Below, in pieces: positions 16,525 to 24,185 of a DNA stretch of 64,000 bases (positions are counted from its first letter, which is position 1; each line of letters starts with the position of its first letter). The DNA is from Bradyrhizobium sp. CCBAU 53351. GTDB lineage: Bacteria > Pseudomonadota > Alphaproteobacteria > Rhizobiales > Xanthobacteraceae. The stretch covers positions 7,033,501 to 7,097,500 of the forward strand of contig NZ_CP030059.1 of the NCBI RefSeq assembly GCF_015291745.1, read 5' to 3'. Below the pieces are notes generated by a model. It had not been told where the DNA came from and ran no database searches. It worked only from the letters and a program-made list of their open reading frames with translations. The translations under genes and the position numbers were made by a program.

Positions 16525-17956
16525 GAAGTCAGCCCCCGAAGTCCGGGCTGCTGCCGAAGCCATCGCCAGCACTGCTATTGTGCCGGCGGTTCCTTCGCGG
16601 CCCGGCCGCCTCGTCCCGATTGAACGCAGGGAGATCGTTTGGCCTGAGATCGTCGGCCGTAACGTGCCTGCAAAGAACAGCATGATGAATGCTCTCAAGG
16701 CTATCCAAGAGCTGGGATTGGATTGCCGCTATGATGTCTTTCACAACCGAAAGATCATCAATGGCACGTGCCTTTCCGAGTTCGTCGGCGAACTCTCTGA
16801 TGCGGTGACACGCAAAATTCGCGAGCTTTCATATCTCCATTTCGGTTATGATGCCGGTACGGAAGCAACCTACCAAGCTGTTCTCCGTGAGTGCGAAGAA
16901 CATCGCTTCAATCCCGTGCTCGACTATCTGTCGGGCCTCCGTTGGGATGGACAGCCGCGGATCAACAGATGGCTGCCGACGTATCTCGGAGTGGAGGATA
17001 CGCCGCTGGTGCGTGCGCAAGGCGAGATTGTGCTTACCGCGGCCGTGGCCCGCGTCATGAAGCCGGGCTCCAAATTTGACCATGTGCTCGTCCTCGAAGG
17101 CGAGGAAGGCAAGCGTAAGTCTAGCGTTGTGAAGGTTCTCGCTAATGGCCAACATGACAGCGACGAAAACTTTTCGGATTCTCCGATTTTAGCGGAAGAT
17201 GAGAGAAAGCAGCAGGAGCTAACGAGCGGCGTGTGGTTCTATGAGGTGGCCGAGCTCGCGAAAATGAAAAAGGCGGATGAGTTCGCGATCAAGAACCTGA
17301 TCACAAAACAGGAAGACCGCGCTCGGCCTGCGTATGGGCGCTTTCAAGAAGTCCAGCCGCGGACGTGCATCTTCATTGGCACGTTCAACACCACGACTGA
17401 CGGAAAGTTGGTCGAGTACTTGAATGTCGGCGACCAACGCCGCTGGTGGCCTGTCCGGGTCGGTGATATCGACATCGAAGCGCTGAAGCGGGATCGCGAT
17501 CAGCTGTTCGCGGAAGCCGTGGTCGCCTATAAACTCGGCATGCCGCTTTTTCTCGATAAGGAGCTTGAAGCGGAAGCGCGTGGCCAGGCCGCACGCCGCG
17601 AGATTGTTGACCCGCTTACGGATACCCTGTCAGACATTGAGGCGGCCGCACTGAAGATGCTGCAAGAGAAGGTCGCACCGAATGGCGCCGGAGTTTCGGT
17701 GGCGGATCAAAAAAGCGGCAAGCTTCTGACGATCGGAGACGAAGCCAAGCCCGCCGTATTCATCACCGAGTCGGAGATTTGGGTTTCCGCAAAGTACGTC
17801 ACGGAACGCGCTCCCTCCAGCCGGCAAAGCGACGGCAGGGGCATTTCGGCAGCTATTAAAAAGTTGGGCTGGGCTCCAGCACATGATCGGCGAACGGGTG
17901 CCTTTGCACGCGGCTACGTGCGCAAGCGCGACGATTTTTCAGACCTAGGAGTTTAA
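16511..17956 (+). CDS. VapE/VirE-type primase-helicase (phage or satellite replication protein)
   Basis: This 481-residue protein matches the virulence-associated E (VapE) P-loop ATPase family. Residues about 130-160 hold the family lead (NPVLDYLSGLRWDGQPRIN). The Walker A region reads LEGEEGKRKSSVVKVL, a GxxGxxKS variant in which the usual last glycine before Lys is Arg. Walker B-like WFYEVAELAKMKKADEFAIK, the arginine-rich DRARPAYGRF and the sensor motif CIFIGTFNTT follow, then NVGDQRRWWPVRVG. Such ATPases initiate replication of satellites and plasmids. The C-terminal 100 residues (from about 385) form a likely DNA-binding domain. It is the clearest replication gene of the island and lies directly before the integrase end. 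Confidence 0.88.
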   Translation: MPKNKKSAPEVRAAAEAIASTAIVPAVPSRPGRLVPIERREIVWPEIVGRNVPAKNSMMNALKAIQELGLDCRYDVFHNRKIINGTCLSEFVGELSDAVTRKIRELSYLHFGYDAGTEATYQAVLRECEEHRFNPVLDYLSGLRWDGQPRINRWLPTYLGVEDTPLVRAQGEIVLTAAVARVMKPGSKFDHVLVLEGEEGKRKSSVVKVLANGQHDSDENFSDSPILAEDERKQQELTSGVWFYEVAELAKMKKADEFAIKNLITKQEDRARPAYGRFQEVQPRTCIFIGTFNTTTDGKLVEYLNVGDQRRWWPVRVGDIDIEALKRDRDQLFAEAVVAYKLGMPLFLDKELEAEARGQAARREIVDPLTDTLSDIEAAALKMLQEKVAPNGAGVSVADQKSGKLLTIGDEAKPAVFITESEIWVSAKYVTERAPSSRQSDGRGISAAIKKLGWAPAHDRRTGAFARGYVRKRDDFSDLGV

Positions 17957-17958
17957 AC

Positions 17959-18357
17959 ATGCGGAGCTCCCCTCTCCCGCGATTCACGTATGATGTGCCC
18001 GAATGGCTTTGCTGCTTGTTAGACGCTGCGGTCTATGAGGCATACAAGGTGACAGACGGCGTGGATCCTGACACGACTGCGTTTGAGCAGGCGTTCATCA
18101 CGTCGCTGATCGAACAGACGCCAATGGATTCCATCGCCGAATGCCTCGACGGAGACACGGCGGCTACGCTGGCCCGTGCGCTCAATCGTCGGGCAGCACG
18201 AAGCGCCCGCATGAGCGGGCGAGCTCGCGTGAGGGAAGTCGAGTCGCAACATCAGCCATGGGTTGGGTTGCAGCGGCGGGACGATGATCCAGAGCTTGAT
18301 GCCATCCTGTTCGGCCAATCGTCGCTTAGCGATGCAGGGCAGCGCGGTCATCTATGA
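17959..18357 (+). CDS. Hypothetical protein downstream of VapE-like gene
   Basis: This 132-residue protein follows the helicase by 2 bases, so it is probably the last gene of the plus-strand module. The N-terminal half has a cysteine pair in VPEWLCCLLDAAVYEAYKV, and the middle has an Arg-rich patch (RRAARSARMSGRARVREVE). No family was recognised. Its end faces the minus-strand nuclease-like gene across 75 bases. Confidence 0.55.
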   Translation: MRSSPLPRFTYDVPEWLCCLLDAAVYEAYKVTDGVDPDTTAFEQAFITSLIEQTPMDSIAECLDGDTAATLARALNRRAARSARMSGRARVREVESQHQPWVGLQRRDDDPELDAILFGQSSLSDAGQRGHL

Positions 18358-18432
18358 AGGGGCGAAAGTGGCAGCATTAGAGTTACACGGCCGCACCTCC
18401 GCTGCTTCGGCAAGCCCCGGGATGCAAGGGCG

Positions 18433-18927
18433 CTAAGCTTTGTCGAGCCGCGTCCAAATCGGATCCGCGACACTCTTGAATTTGCTTACAGCAAGCGCGC
18501 CACGTTCGTTTCGTGACTTGCTTCCGGGCGCTGAAAGAGCCGCTTCGATGCATTGCCGTTCTGCCTGCCAGATGGCAGTCACACAATAGCTTGCATCAAG
18601 GAGCACAAGCAAAATCCGATGCCACGGATGCGTGAGCTTGATAGCTCCTATCTGCTGAGATCTCCGGCGACCAAGCTCGGTGATAAGTCGGGCCTTGATC
18701 TGATAGCGAAGCCCGGCTGAGTCGATCGCATCGAAACCGGGCTCGCGTGCCGCAGCTAGCGTCAGCCCAAGTAACCGAGCCGCTTCGTATTCGCCGATCT
18801 CGCCGGTGATCCCGAGAGGCTTGCCGGTTAGCCGATAGTAATCGATTGCAGCCGCGCGGGCGCGCTCAAGTATGGTGCCGATCTCCTGAATTGATCCGGC
18901 AAGTTGTTCCTGCTCTTGGACTGTCAT
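18433..18927 (-). CDS. Hypothetical protein with PD-(D/E)XK-like core (DUF6998-type)
   Basis: This 164-residue protein has a helical start, then GITGEIGEYEAARLLGLTLA (Glu), PGFDAIDSAG (Asp) and LRYQIKAR (Q-x-K), spaced as in a PD-(D/E)XK fold. I believe this is the DUF6998 type, a family of small nuclease-like proteins on mobile elements. A C-terminal part follows with CVTAIWQAERQCIEAAL. ATG 18927 and ATG 18939 are both possible; the AGGA before 18927 favours the shorter one. It is minus strand, 43 bases downstream of the integrase stop, and may be transcribed with it. Confidence 0.62.
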   Translation of the reverse strand: MTVQEQEQLAGSIQEIGTILERARAAAIDYYRLTGKPLGITGEIGEYEAARLLGLTLAAAREPGFDAIDSAGLRYQIKARLITELGRRRSQQIGAIKLTHPWHRILLVLLDASYCVTAIWQAERQCIEAALSAPGSKSRNERGALAVSKFKSVADPIWTRLDKA

Positions 18928-18970
18928 TCTGCTGATCATCCTGTCCGGCCTGGTCGGCGAAGCGATCTGG

Positions 18971-20413
18971 TCAAGCCATCGATTCGACTGCCTTCTTACG
19001 TGGCCCCAGGATCCGCCCGCGGCGCTTGCGCGCCGACACGCGTTGCGCTTTAGCCAATGCCTTGGCGTCGCGCTCAGTCCTGTACTCCGCCGCTGCGGCC
19101 GATTGTGCAAGGCCTGCATCGATCTCGGCTTTAAACGTACGGCCATTGAGCCCAAGCAACTCGACGATCCGTTTGCTCATTCGATTTTGCTCTTCGCGCA
19201 TCTTAGGGCCGTTGGCAAGGATCAGCGTCGCGATGTATTTTTGTGAAATGCCCTCCGGGGCATGTCCCATCAGGAAGTGACGGATTAGGTCATCTACGCC
19301 TAGGTCGGCCGCGACGGTCGAGTAGGTGTGTCTCAGCATGTTACCACGAGCAGGCAGCTCGTCGCGATGGCCGGCCTGGGCGCACCCTGGAAAAATCAGC
19401 GCATCCGGCGTCACCGGATAGCCCAGCTTTTCGGCGGCCTCGCGAGCCATCTTGAGCGCGGCGACGATCTCGCCGCTGATTGGAATCACAATATCTTTGC
19501 CCGCCTTGGCTTTGGCGATCACGAGTGTCCGTTCATTGTCGGAGTACGCCTCCCAGCGGAGGCGGGCCAATTCGCCGGGCCGCGGACCGACTAGCAATCC
19601 GGTCAGGTGGTAAGCTTGGCGGATCGCATTGTCGATCTTACGCCACGCCTTCAGCCACGCCGGGAAGCTTTTGAACGGCAGCGCGTCCTGTTTCGCACTC
19701 TCTTCGTTGAACTCAACGGCGGACGTCGGCAGACGCTGCGGCAACGAGACATCCAGCCGGGACGCCCGCTTGTAGGTCGCACGGATCACGCGGGCACAAT
19801 GGTTTGCTGACACCGGGCCGTTTTTCTTGGTCACTTCCGCATGCCAAGAGGAAACAGCGCCGGGGCTCATTGCCATTTCCGCGAGCGTCCACTTCGCAAA
19901 CTTTGGCAAAATGATCCCGTCACCGAGCTTTTTGACGTTGTAGTACCAACGCGGCGGCTTTCCTCGCTTCTCCGCCTTGCTCTTCAGATATTCGAGGTAG
20001 GCCGCAAACGCGATCTCGAACCGAACCGAGCTGCGCTTGTTCGGGGCCGCCTCGCCAGAGTGCACGTTGCCAACTGCGATCTCAGCGGCTTTGCGCGCAT
20101 CCTCGGTGTTCATCATTGGCCATTCGCCGAGCGTCCGGAAAATGGTGGTGCGAACTCCCTTCTCGCGACGGCGACGCCTGAAGCGCCAGACAGTCCGGTT
20201 GGCACCCACGAAGACAAAGAGACCCTTCACTATGCTGTCCGGGTACTCGACACCTTCTGAGCGCTCGTTATTGGTACCGAAGCTTCTACGGTCGGCCGCG
20301 TCGCTGTCCGCGAATTCCCGGAGCGCTTCGATATGATCGTCCGTGAGCTTCCGCGGTGCTCTCGCCGGCGCCTTACGCGCCCTCCGCGCCGGCAAATTTC
20401 GTGTGGCCGCCAT
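18971..20413 (-). CDS. Tyrosine recombinase (island integrase)
   Basis: This 480-residue phage-type integrase has an N-terminal arm/SAM-like region (about 95-220) and a C-terminal catalytic domain. Motifs: first catalytic Arg in LVGPRPGELARLRW, beta-hairpin Lys in KAKAGKDIVIP, second Arg in GNMLRHTYSTVA, His in FLMGHAPEG and the tyrosine in SQKYIATL. The HxxR His is Asn here (NMLR). It integrates the island into tRNA-Gly by recombination at the 39-bp core, and its gene lies 124 bases inside attR, transcribed away from it. In the integrated state it sits downstream of the stranded native tRNA promoter (20601-20629). Confidence 0.93.
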   Translation of the reverse strand: MAATRNLPARRARKAPARAPRKLTDDHIEALREFADSDAADRRSFGTNNERSEGVEYPDSIVKGLFVFVGANRTVWRFRRRRREKGVRTTIFRTLGEWPMMNTEDARKAAEIAVGNVHSGEAAPNKRSSVRFEIAFAAYLEYLKSKAEKRGKPPRWYYNVKKLGDGIILPKFAKWTLAEMAMSPGAVSSWHAEVTKKNGPVSANHCARVIRATYKRASRLDVSLPQRLPTSAVEFNEESAKQDALPFKSFPAWLKAWRKIDNAIRQAYHLTGLLVGPRPGELARLRWEAYSDNERTLVIAKAKAGKDIVIPISGEIVAALKMAREAAEKLGYPVTPDALIFPGCAQAGHRDELPARGNMLRHTYSTVAADLGVDDLIRHFLMGHAPEGISQKYIATLILANGPKMREEQNRMSKRIVELLGLNGRTFKAEIDAGLAQSAAAAEYRTERDAKALAKAQRVSARKRRGRILGPRKKAVESMA

Positions 20414-20537
20414 GTGGACAGTTTCCGGCTTTTGGACCGGCTCCCGCGCTATGCGATGGCGAGATGGATAGCACAGAATGCCTTAAAAATAAGGGATTTT
20501 CGACATTTCCGGGGATGTGGGTAAACAGCAAACTTAT

Positions 20538-20576
20538 GCTTGGGAAGCTGCCGTTCTACCATTGAACTACGCCCGC
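20538..20576 (-). repeat. attR core: truncated 5' half of tRNA-Gly
   Basis: Identical to 3897-3935. It contains the 5' acceptor strand, D-arm and anticodon loop of tRNA-Gly(CCC) but continues into unrelated sequence, so the T-arm and 3' end are missing and no functional tRNA can form. It marks the right island boundary. Confidence 0.92.
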
Positions 20577-20600
20577 GGATGCGCGAGGCCGCGCGCCTCC

Positions 20601-20629
20601 TGATTAGCCGAGACGGCGCCTTCCGCCAA
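20601..20629 (-). promoter_or_regulatory. Candidate native tRNA-Gly promoter, separated from its gene by the island
   Basis: On the minus strand TTGGCG (20629-20624), a 17-base spacer and TAATCA (20606-20601) resemble a sigma70 promoter about 24 bases upstream of the 5' half tRNA copy. Before integration it would have driven tRNA-Gly; now it points into attR and the integrase gene. Confidence 0.45.
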
Positions 20630-20750
20630 GCGGTTTGGCGCGCCCGGCCGGGCGGTTGTTAACGCCCCAGTAAGATTTTGGGTGCGCCGGATTGTGGCGG
20701 TGTTATGATCGTATGTCTGGGGAGAGACGTGCACTGAGTGGGGCGTGTGC

Positions 20751-21329
20751 ATGGTGGGGCGTGGCTATTCGATATTCGACACGGCCATAGGCCGCTGCGG
20801 CATCATCTGGAGCGGCACTGGCGTCGTCGCGGTGCAATTGCCGGAGGCGCGGGAGATCGACACCCGCCGCCGCATCTTCCAGGCCCATCCCGAGGCGCGC
20901 GAGCAGCGGGCATCCGAAAATGCCGAGCTTGCGATCGAGGGCATCACAGCCCTGCTGCAAGGCGGCGATCCCGATTTTTCCGAGGTCAGCCTCGATGCCG
21001 GCGGCGTGTCCGGCTTCAACCGGCGGGTCTACGAGTTCGCCTGCTCGATTCCGCGCGGCGAGACGCGGACCTATCACGAGGTCGCCAAGGCGCTGGGCGC
21101 TTCGGGCGCCGCGCATTCGGTGGCGCAGGCGATCACGAAAAATCCCTACATGCTGATCGTGCCCTGCCACCGGGTGCTGGAGGCCGGCAATTACACCGAC
21201 CGGCTTTCGCCCTATGGCGGGGTGATCTCCAAGCGGCGGCTGCTGGCGCTGGAGGGCGCCCATCCCGTCGCCAGCAAGACGCTGTTCGAGGTGCTGCTGC
21301 CCGTTGCTCCGCCGCGCGCGCCTGGCTAA
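20751..21329 (+). CDS. ogt: Methylated-DNA-protein cysteine methyltransferase
   Basis: This 192-residue protein repairs O6-methylguanine by transferring the methyl group to its active cysteine, irreversibly. The active-site motif IVPCHRVLE lies near residue 142, preceded by the winged-helix DNA-binding part (PRGETRTYHEVAKALG). The N-terminal domain is short. Its length and structure match chromosomal Ogt/AGT enzymes. ATG 20751 follows a purine-rich gtgggg; a GTG 6 bases upstream is another possible start. It stands right beside the island and is unrelated to it. Confidence 0.93.
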   Translation: MVGRGYSIFDTAIGRCGIIWSGTGVVAVQLPEAREIDTRRRIFQAHPEAREQRASENAELAIEGITALLQGGDPDFSEVSLDAGGVSGFNRRVYEFACSIPRGETRTYHEVAKALGASGAAHSVAQAITKNPYMLIVPCHRVLEAGNYTDRLSPYGGVISKRRLLALEGAHPVASKTLFEVLLPVAPPRAPG

Positions 21330-21366
21330 GGCGCGATCTCGATCGCACCTTAACTTTGATTTTTTG

Positions 21367-21413
21367 GGCATGATCTTGTCGGACAGCCGCTACACACTTG
21401 TCCGGATCATGCC
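21367..21413. repeat. Palindromic intergenic repeat (GGCATGATC type)
   Basis: GGCATGATC (21367-21375) and GATCATGCC (21405-21413) flank an inner pair CGGACA/TGTCCG. The sequence resembles the short palindromic elements that are frequent between genes in Bradyrhizobium and relatives (GCATGATC...GATCATGC). It lies between the ogt stop and the AraC gene. Confidence 0.65.
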
Positions 21414-21425
21414 TAAATAGGCCGG

Positions 21426-22265
21426 ATGGACGCGACCACGCTGCTGACGTCACAATCGATCACGGTCTGCGAGTTCCGCTGCGACGCGGGACCGGACGAC
21501 ACGCCGTTTGCCGAATGCCGCACCGGGCACTCCATCGCCTATGTCCGCTCGGGCAGCTTCGGCTGCCTGTGCCGCGCCGGCTTCTTCGAGCTGGTGGCGG
21601 GCTCGATGCTGGTCGGCGCGCCCGGCGAGGAATACACCTGCACGCACGAGCATGTCAGCGGCGATGTCTGCCTGGGATTCTTCTTCAGCGAGGACATGGT
21701 CGATGGCCTCAGTGGGCGGCGCGAGATCTGGCGGATCGGCGCCACGCCGCCGCTGCCCGAATTGATGGTGCTGGGCGAGCTCGCCCAGACGGCCGCAGAT
21801 GGCAACAGCGACATCGGCCTCGACGAAGTCGGCCAGATCCTGGCCGGCCGCTTCGTCGACGTCGTCTCGGGCAAGCCGCGCACGCCGGCCACGCCCAATG
21901 CGCGTGACCGCCGCCGCGCCGTCGAGGCCGCGCTGTGGATCGACGACAATTCGCATGACGAGGTCGATCTCGAACAGGCCGCCAAGCAGGCGGGCCTCAG
22001 CCCTTTCCATTTCCTGCGGCTGTTCTCCAGCGTGCTCGGCGTCACGCCGCATCAATATCTGGTGCGCTCGCGGCTGCGGCACGCGGCGCGGCTGCTCGCC
22101 GACGACGCCATCGCGGTCACTGAAATCGCCTACGACGTCGGCTTCGGCGATCTCTCAAACTTCGTCCGCACCTTCCATCGCGCTGCCGGGGTCTCGCCGA
22201 CCAAATTCCGCCAGGCCTCGAAGGGCGCGCGCAGCATCTTCGCCGAACGCCTCGTCCTCAACTGA
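21426..22265 (+). CDS. AraC-family transcriptional regulator
   Basis: This 279-residue protein has an N-terminal effector domain (about 1-150) with a possible small-ligand pocket and a C-terminal double HTH (about 165-270): [20 protein letters not shown], then [20 protein letters not shown], then [20 protein letters not shown] and [14 protein letters not shown]. Such proteins are transcription activators. Possible targets are ogt upstream or the small membrane genes downstream; the repeat at 21367 lies in its leader. The ligand is unknown. Confidence 0.9.
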   Translation: MDATTLLTSQSITVCEFRCDAGPDDTPFAECRTGHSIAYVRSGSFGCLCRAGFFELVAGSMLVGAPGEEYTCTHEHVSGDVCLGFFFSEDMVDGLSGRREIWRIGATPPLPELMVLGELAQTAADGNSDIGLDEVGQILAGRFVDVVSGKPRTPATPNARDRRRAVEAALWIDDNSHDEVDLEQAAKQAGLSPFHFLRLFSSVLGVTPHQYLVRSRLRHAARLLADDAIAVTEIAYDVGFGDLSNFVRTFHRAAGVSPTKFRQASKGARSIFAERLVLN

Positions 22266-22395
22266 GACAGGTCCGCCGCCCTGCGGGGTAACAGTCTGTT
22301 GACCAGACGGCCGCGTCGCACTGGGCTTATGGCACGCCGCGCGGTACTACAACCACAGAGCGAACAGGCGCTCTTTCAGTGCGGCGAGCCGGCAG

Positions 22396-22755
22396 ATGAA
22401 CAATGCTCCGAATGACGTGATTGCGGCCACATTGGTCGCGCTTGCCGTCGGCCTCGCCTTCATCGCCGGCTGCGCCATCTACTACGGCCGTCAAATCACG
22501 TCGCGCAGGATTCCGATGCAGTGGGGCACCGATGGCCGGCCGGCCTGGTTTGCGCCACGCTTCATCGGGCTCTGGTTCAGCTTCGGCGTCACGGCGGCGT
22601 TCTCCGCGTTCCTGCTCGCTCTCGCCCTGCATGACCCGCAAAAGCTGACGGCGCTGATCGTCGCAACGGTCAGCGTGATCGGAACCAACATGTGGGTTCA
22701 GGTCCATCACCTGAAACGCGTGATCCGGTGGCAATCGGAGGCGCCGGCGAGCTAG
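22396..22755 (+). CDS. Small membrane protein (DUF1648-like)
   Basis: This 119-residue protein has three hydrophobic segments (about 9-29, 54-76 and 86-104). The loop IPMQWGTDGRPAWFAPR after the first segment has the shape of DUF1648-type or SdpI-like loops (P.HW...G.p). The function is unknown. It precedes another small membrane gene by 12 bases in the same direction, so they are probably one operon. Confidence 0.65.
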   Translation: MNNAPNDVIAATLVALAVGLAFIAGCAIYYGRQITSRRIPMQWGTDGRPAWFAPRFIGLWFSFGVTAAFSAFLLALALHDPQKLTALIVATVSVIGTNMWVQVHHLKRVIRWQSEAPAS

Positions 22756-22767
22756 CCGGGCAACGCC

Positions 22768-23046
22768 ATGGGATTGGTTCTTGCGATCAGCGTTTTCGCG
22801 TTCTTGTGCTGGACTGCGCAGGGAGCTCGCGAACGGGCCGCCGAGTATGCCGCGACCGGCATGCTGCGCTCGCCGCTCTACTGGTCGGCCGTGGCGCTTA
22901 CGATGACGCTGTTAGGCCTTGCCACGTACATGGCTCACCTCGGCCATGAAGGTCCCATTCCATGGCCTTTCTGGCTGCTTGTGGGCATCCTGACCATCAT
23001 CATCCTGATGCTGCGCCGCGCCTTGAAATGGCGCTACCCGATCTAG
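22768..23046 (+). CDS. Small membrane protein
   Basis: A 92-residue protein with three hydrophobic segments (about 1-16, 36-56 and 66-84) and short loops. It lies 12 bases after the preceding membrane gene in the same direction. No family was recognised; together they may form a small complex. Confidence 0.6.
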   Translation: MGLVLAISVFAFLCWTAQGARERAAEYAATGMLRSPLYWSAVALTMTLLGLATYMAHLGHEGPIPWPFWLLVGILTIIILMLRRALKWRYPI

Positions 23047-23164
23047 CGTTGCGATCCGCGCCGTTCGAGGGATGCGCAAGATTCTCCAAGTGCCGCCCGC
23101 CTCGAGCCGACTAGGTTCGTCTCCGGCGCGCCGTTTGCGGCGCGCATTGCAAATGGAGACGACC

Positions 23165-23524
23165 ATGTACGACCACATCGGACTTCGCGTTGCCGATCTC
23201 GACGCCGCGACGCGCTTCTACACCGCGGTGCTGGCGCCGCTCGGCTACGTCCTGTGCTCGAGCGGCGAGGGCTACGCCGGCTTCGGGCCGGAGGGCGCGC
23301 CGGCGCTGTGGCTGCACCTCAACAAGGGCCGCAAGGCCGACGGCGCGCACATCGCGTTTCGCGCCGGGAGCCATGACGCGGTGAAGGCGTTCCACAGCGA
23401 GGGCTTGAAGAGCGGCGGCCGCGACAATGGCGGCGCCGGACCACGCAAGGATTACAGTCCGACCTATTACGCGGCGTTTTTGATCGACCCCGACGGCAAT
23501 AATGTCGAGGCGGTTTGTACGTGA
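23165..23524 (+). CDS. Glyoxalase/bleomycin-resistance family protein
   Basis: A 119-residue VOC-superfamily protein: MYDHIGLRVADLDAATRFYT, then APLGYVLCSS, and the C-terminal half DYSPTYYAAFLIDPDGNNVE carrying the metal-site Glu. Possible metal ligands are His4 and the Glu near the end; the pattern H...E of a single bleomycin-resistance-like fold is clear. The function (dioxygenase, glyoxalase or binding protein) cannot be told. ATG 23165 is chosen because GGAG lies 8-10 bases upstream. Confidence 0.85.
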   Translation: MYDHIGLRVADLDAATRFYTAVLAPLGYVLCSSGEGYAGFGPEGAPALWLHLNKGRKADGAHIAFRAGSHDAVKAFHSEGLKSGGRDNGGAGPRKDYSPTYYAAFLIDPDGNNVEAVCT

Positions 23525-23552
23525 GGCGCGACCTGATGTGCCACATGCGCCG

Positions 23553-23650
23553 TCATTCCGGGATGGCGCGAAGCACCAGACCTCAGGTGCGCAATTGCGC
23601 ACCGGGGAATCTCGAGAATCCGGGTTCGCGCTCCGCGCGCCCCGGAATGA
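23553..23650. repeat. Intergenic inverted repeat (cattccgg type)
   Basis: The left arm TCATTCCGGGATGGCGCGAA and the right end GCGCGCCCCGGAATGA are roughly complementary, with nested inverted repeats between (tgcgcaattgcgca; gattcc/gaatcc-like). It resembles the long palindromic elements that are common between Bradyrhizobium genes. It separates the glyoxalase and SRPBCC genes. Confidence 0.6.
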
Positions 23651-23670
23651 CCCCAACAACAGGAATTTCC

Positions 23671-24072
23671 ATGGCCTCCATCCACAACGACATCCCCCTC
23701 TCCGCCCCCGCGCACGACGTCTGGGACGCGGTGCGCGACTTCGGTGCGCTGCCTGAGCGGCTGGCGCCCGGCTTCGTCACGGCCTGCACGCTCGACGGCG
23801 ATGCGCGCATCGTCACCTTCGCCAACGGTTCGGTGGCCCGCGAAGTGCTGGTCGATTGCGACGACGCGCGGCGGCGTCTCGTCTATGCCATCAGCAACGA
23901 ACGGCTGAAGCATTACAGCGCCTCGGTGCAGGTGATCGCCGACGGCGAGACGAGGTGTCGGCTCCTCTGGATCATCGACATGCTGCCGAACGAGCTTGCA
24001 CCTTACGTTCAGGGTCAGACCAGGGATGCCGTCGTCGCCATCCAAAAGGCATTTCCGCCTGCCGCGCCCTGA
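23671..24072 (+). CDS. SRPBCC family protein (polyketide cyclase/START-like)
   Basis: A 133-residue START-like protein. The beginning SIHNDIPLSAPAHDVWDAV matches the first strand-helix of the fold, and LSAPAHDVWDAVRDFGALPE plus FVTACTLDGDARIVTFANG are typical of the SRPBCC group. It probably binds a hydrophobic ligand in its central cavity; the ligand is unknown. ATG 23671 has AGGA 6-9 bases upstream. Confidence 0.82.
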   Translation: MASIHNDIPLSAPAHDVWDAVRDFGALPERLAPGFVTACTLDGDARIVTFANGSVAREVLVDCDDARRRLVYAISNERLKHYSASVQVIADGETRCRLLWIIDMLPNELAPYVQGQTRDAVVAIQKAFPPAAP

Positions 24073-24185
24073 CCGCCCTCTGTGAGCTTTTTCACAGAGC
24101 TCCGCCCTCGCCGCCCGCAATCATGCCCGCGTGCGTCCGGTTGGCTCCGCTCTCCCGGCGGCGCTGCGCACGCGAGGAGCATGCC

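Larger units (their letters stand above)
3897..20576. mobile_element. Integrated genomic island or phage-satellite-like element in tRNA-Gly
   Basis: The element is bounded by identical 39-bp direct repeats (3897-3935 and 20538-20576) that match the 5' half of tRNA-Gly(CCC). A tyrosine recombinase gene (18971-20413) lies just inside the right repeat. Between the repeats are about 20 genes unrelated in function to the flanking housekeeping genes: membrane proteins, nuclease-fold proteins, small unknowns, a TerS-like HTH protein and a VapE-type primase/helicase. No phage head, portal, large terminase, tail or lysis gene was recognised. The size (16.6 kb between repeat starts) and gene set suit an integrative island or phage satellite. 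That it is mobile today is inferred, not shown. Confidence 0.9.

Noticed and set aside
20538..20576. A second tRNA-Gly gene
   Set aside because: It matches only the 5' half; the T-arm and 3' acceptor strand are absent, so it is an attachment-site remnant.
3897..20576. Complete prophage
   Set aside because: No large terminase, portal, capsid, tail or lysis gene can be recognised between the repeats.
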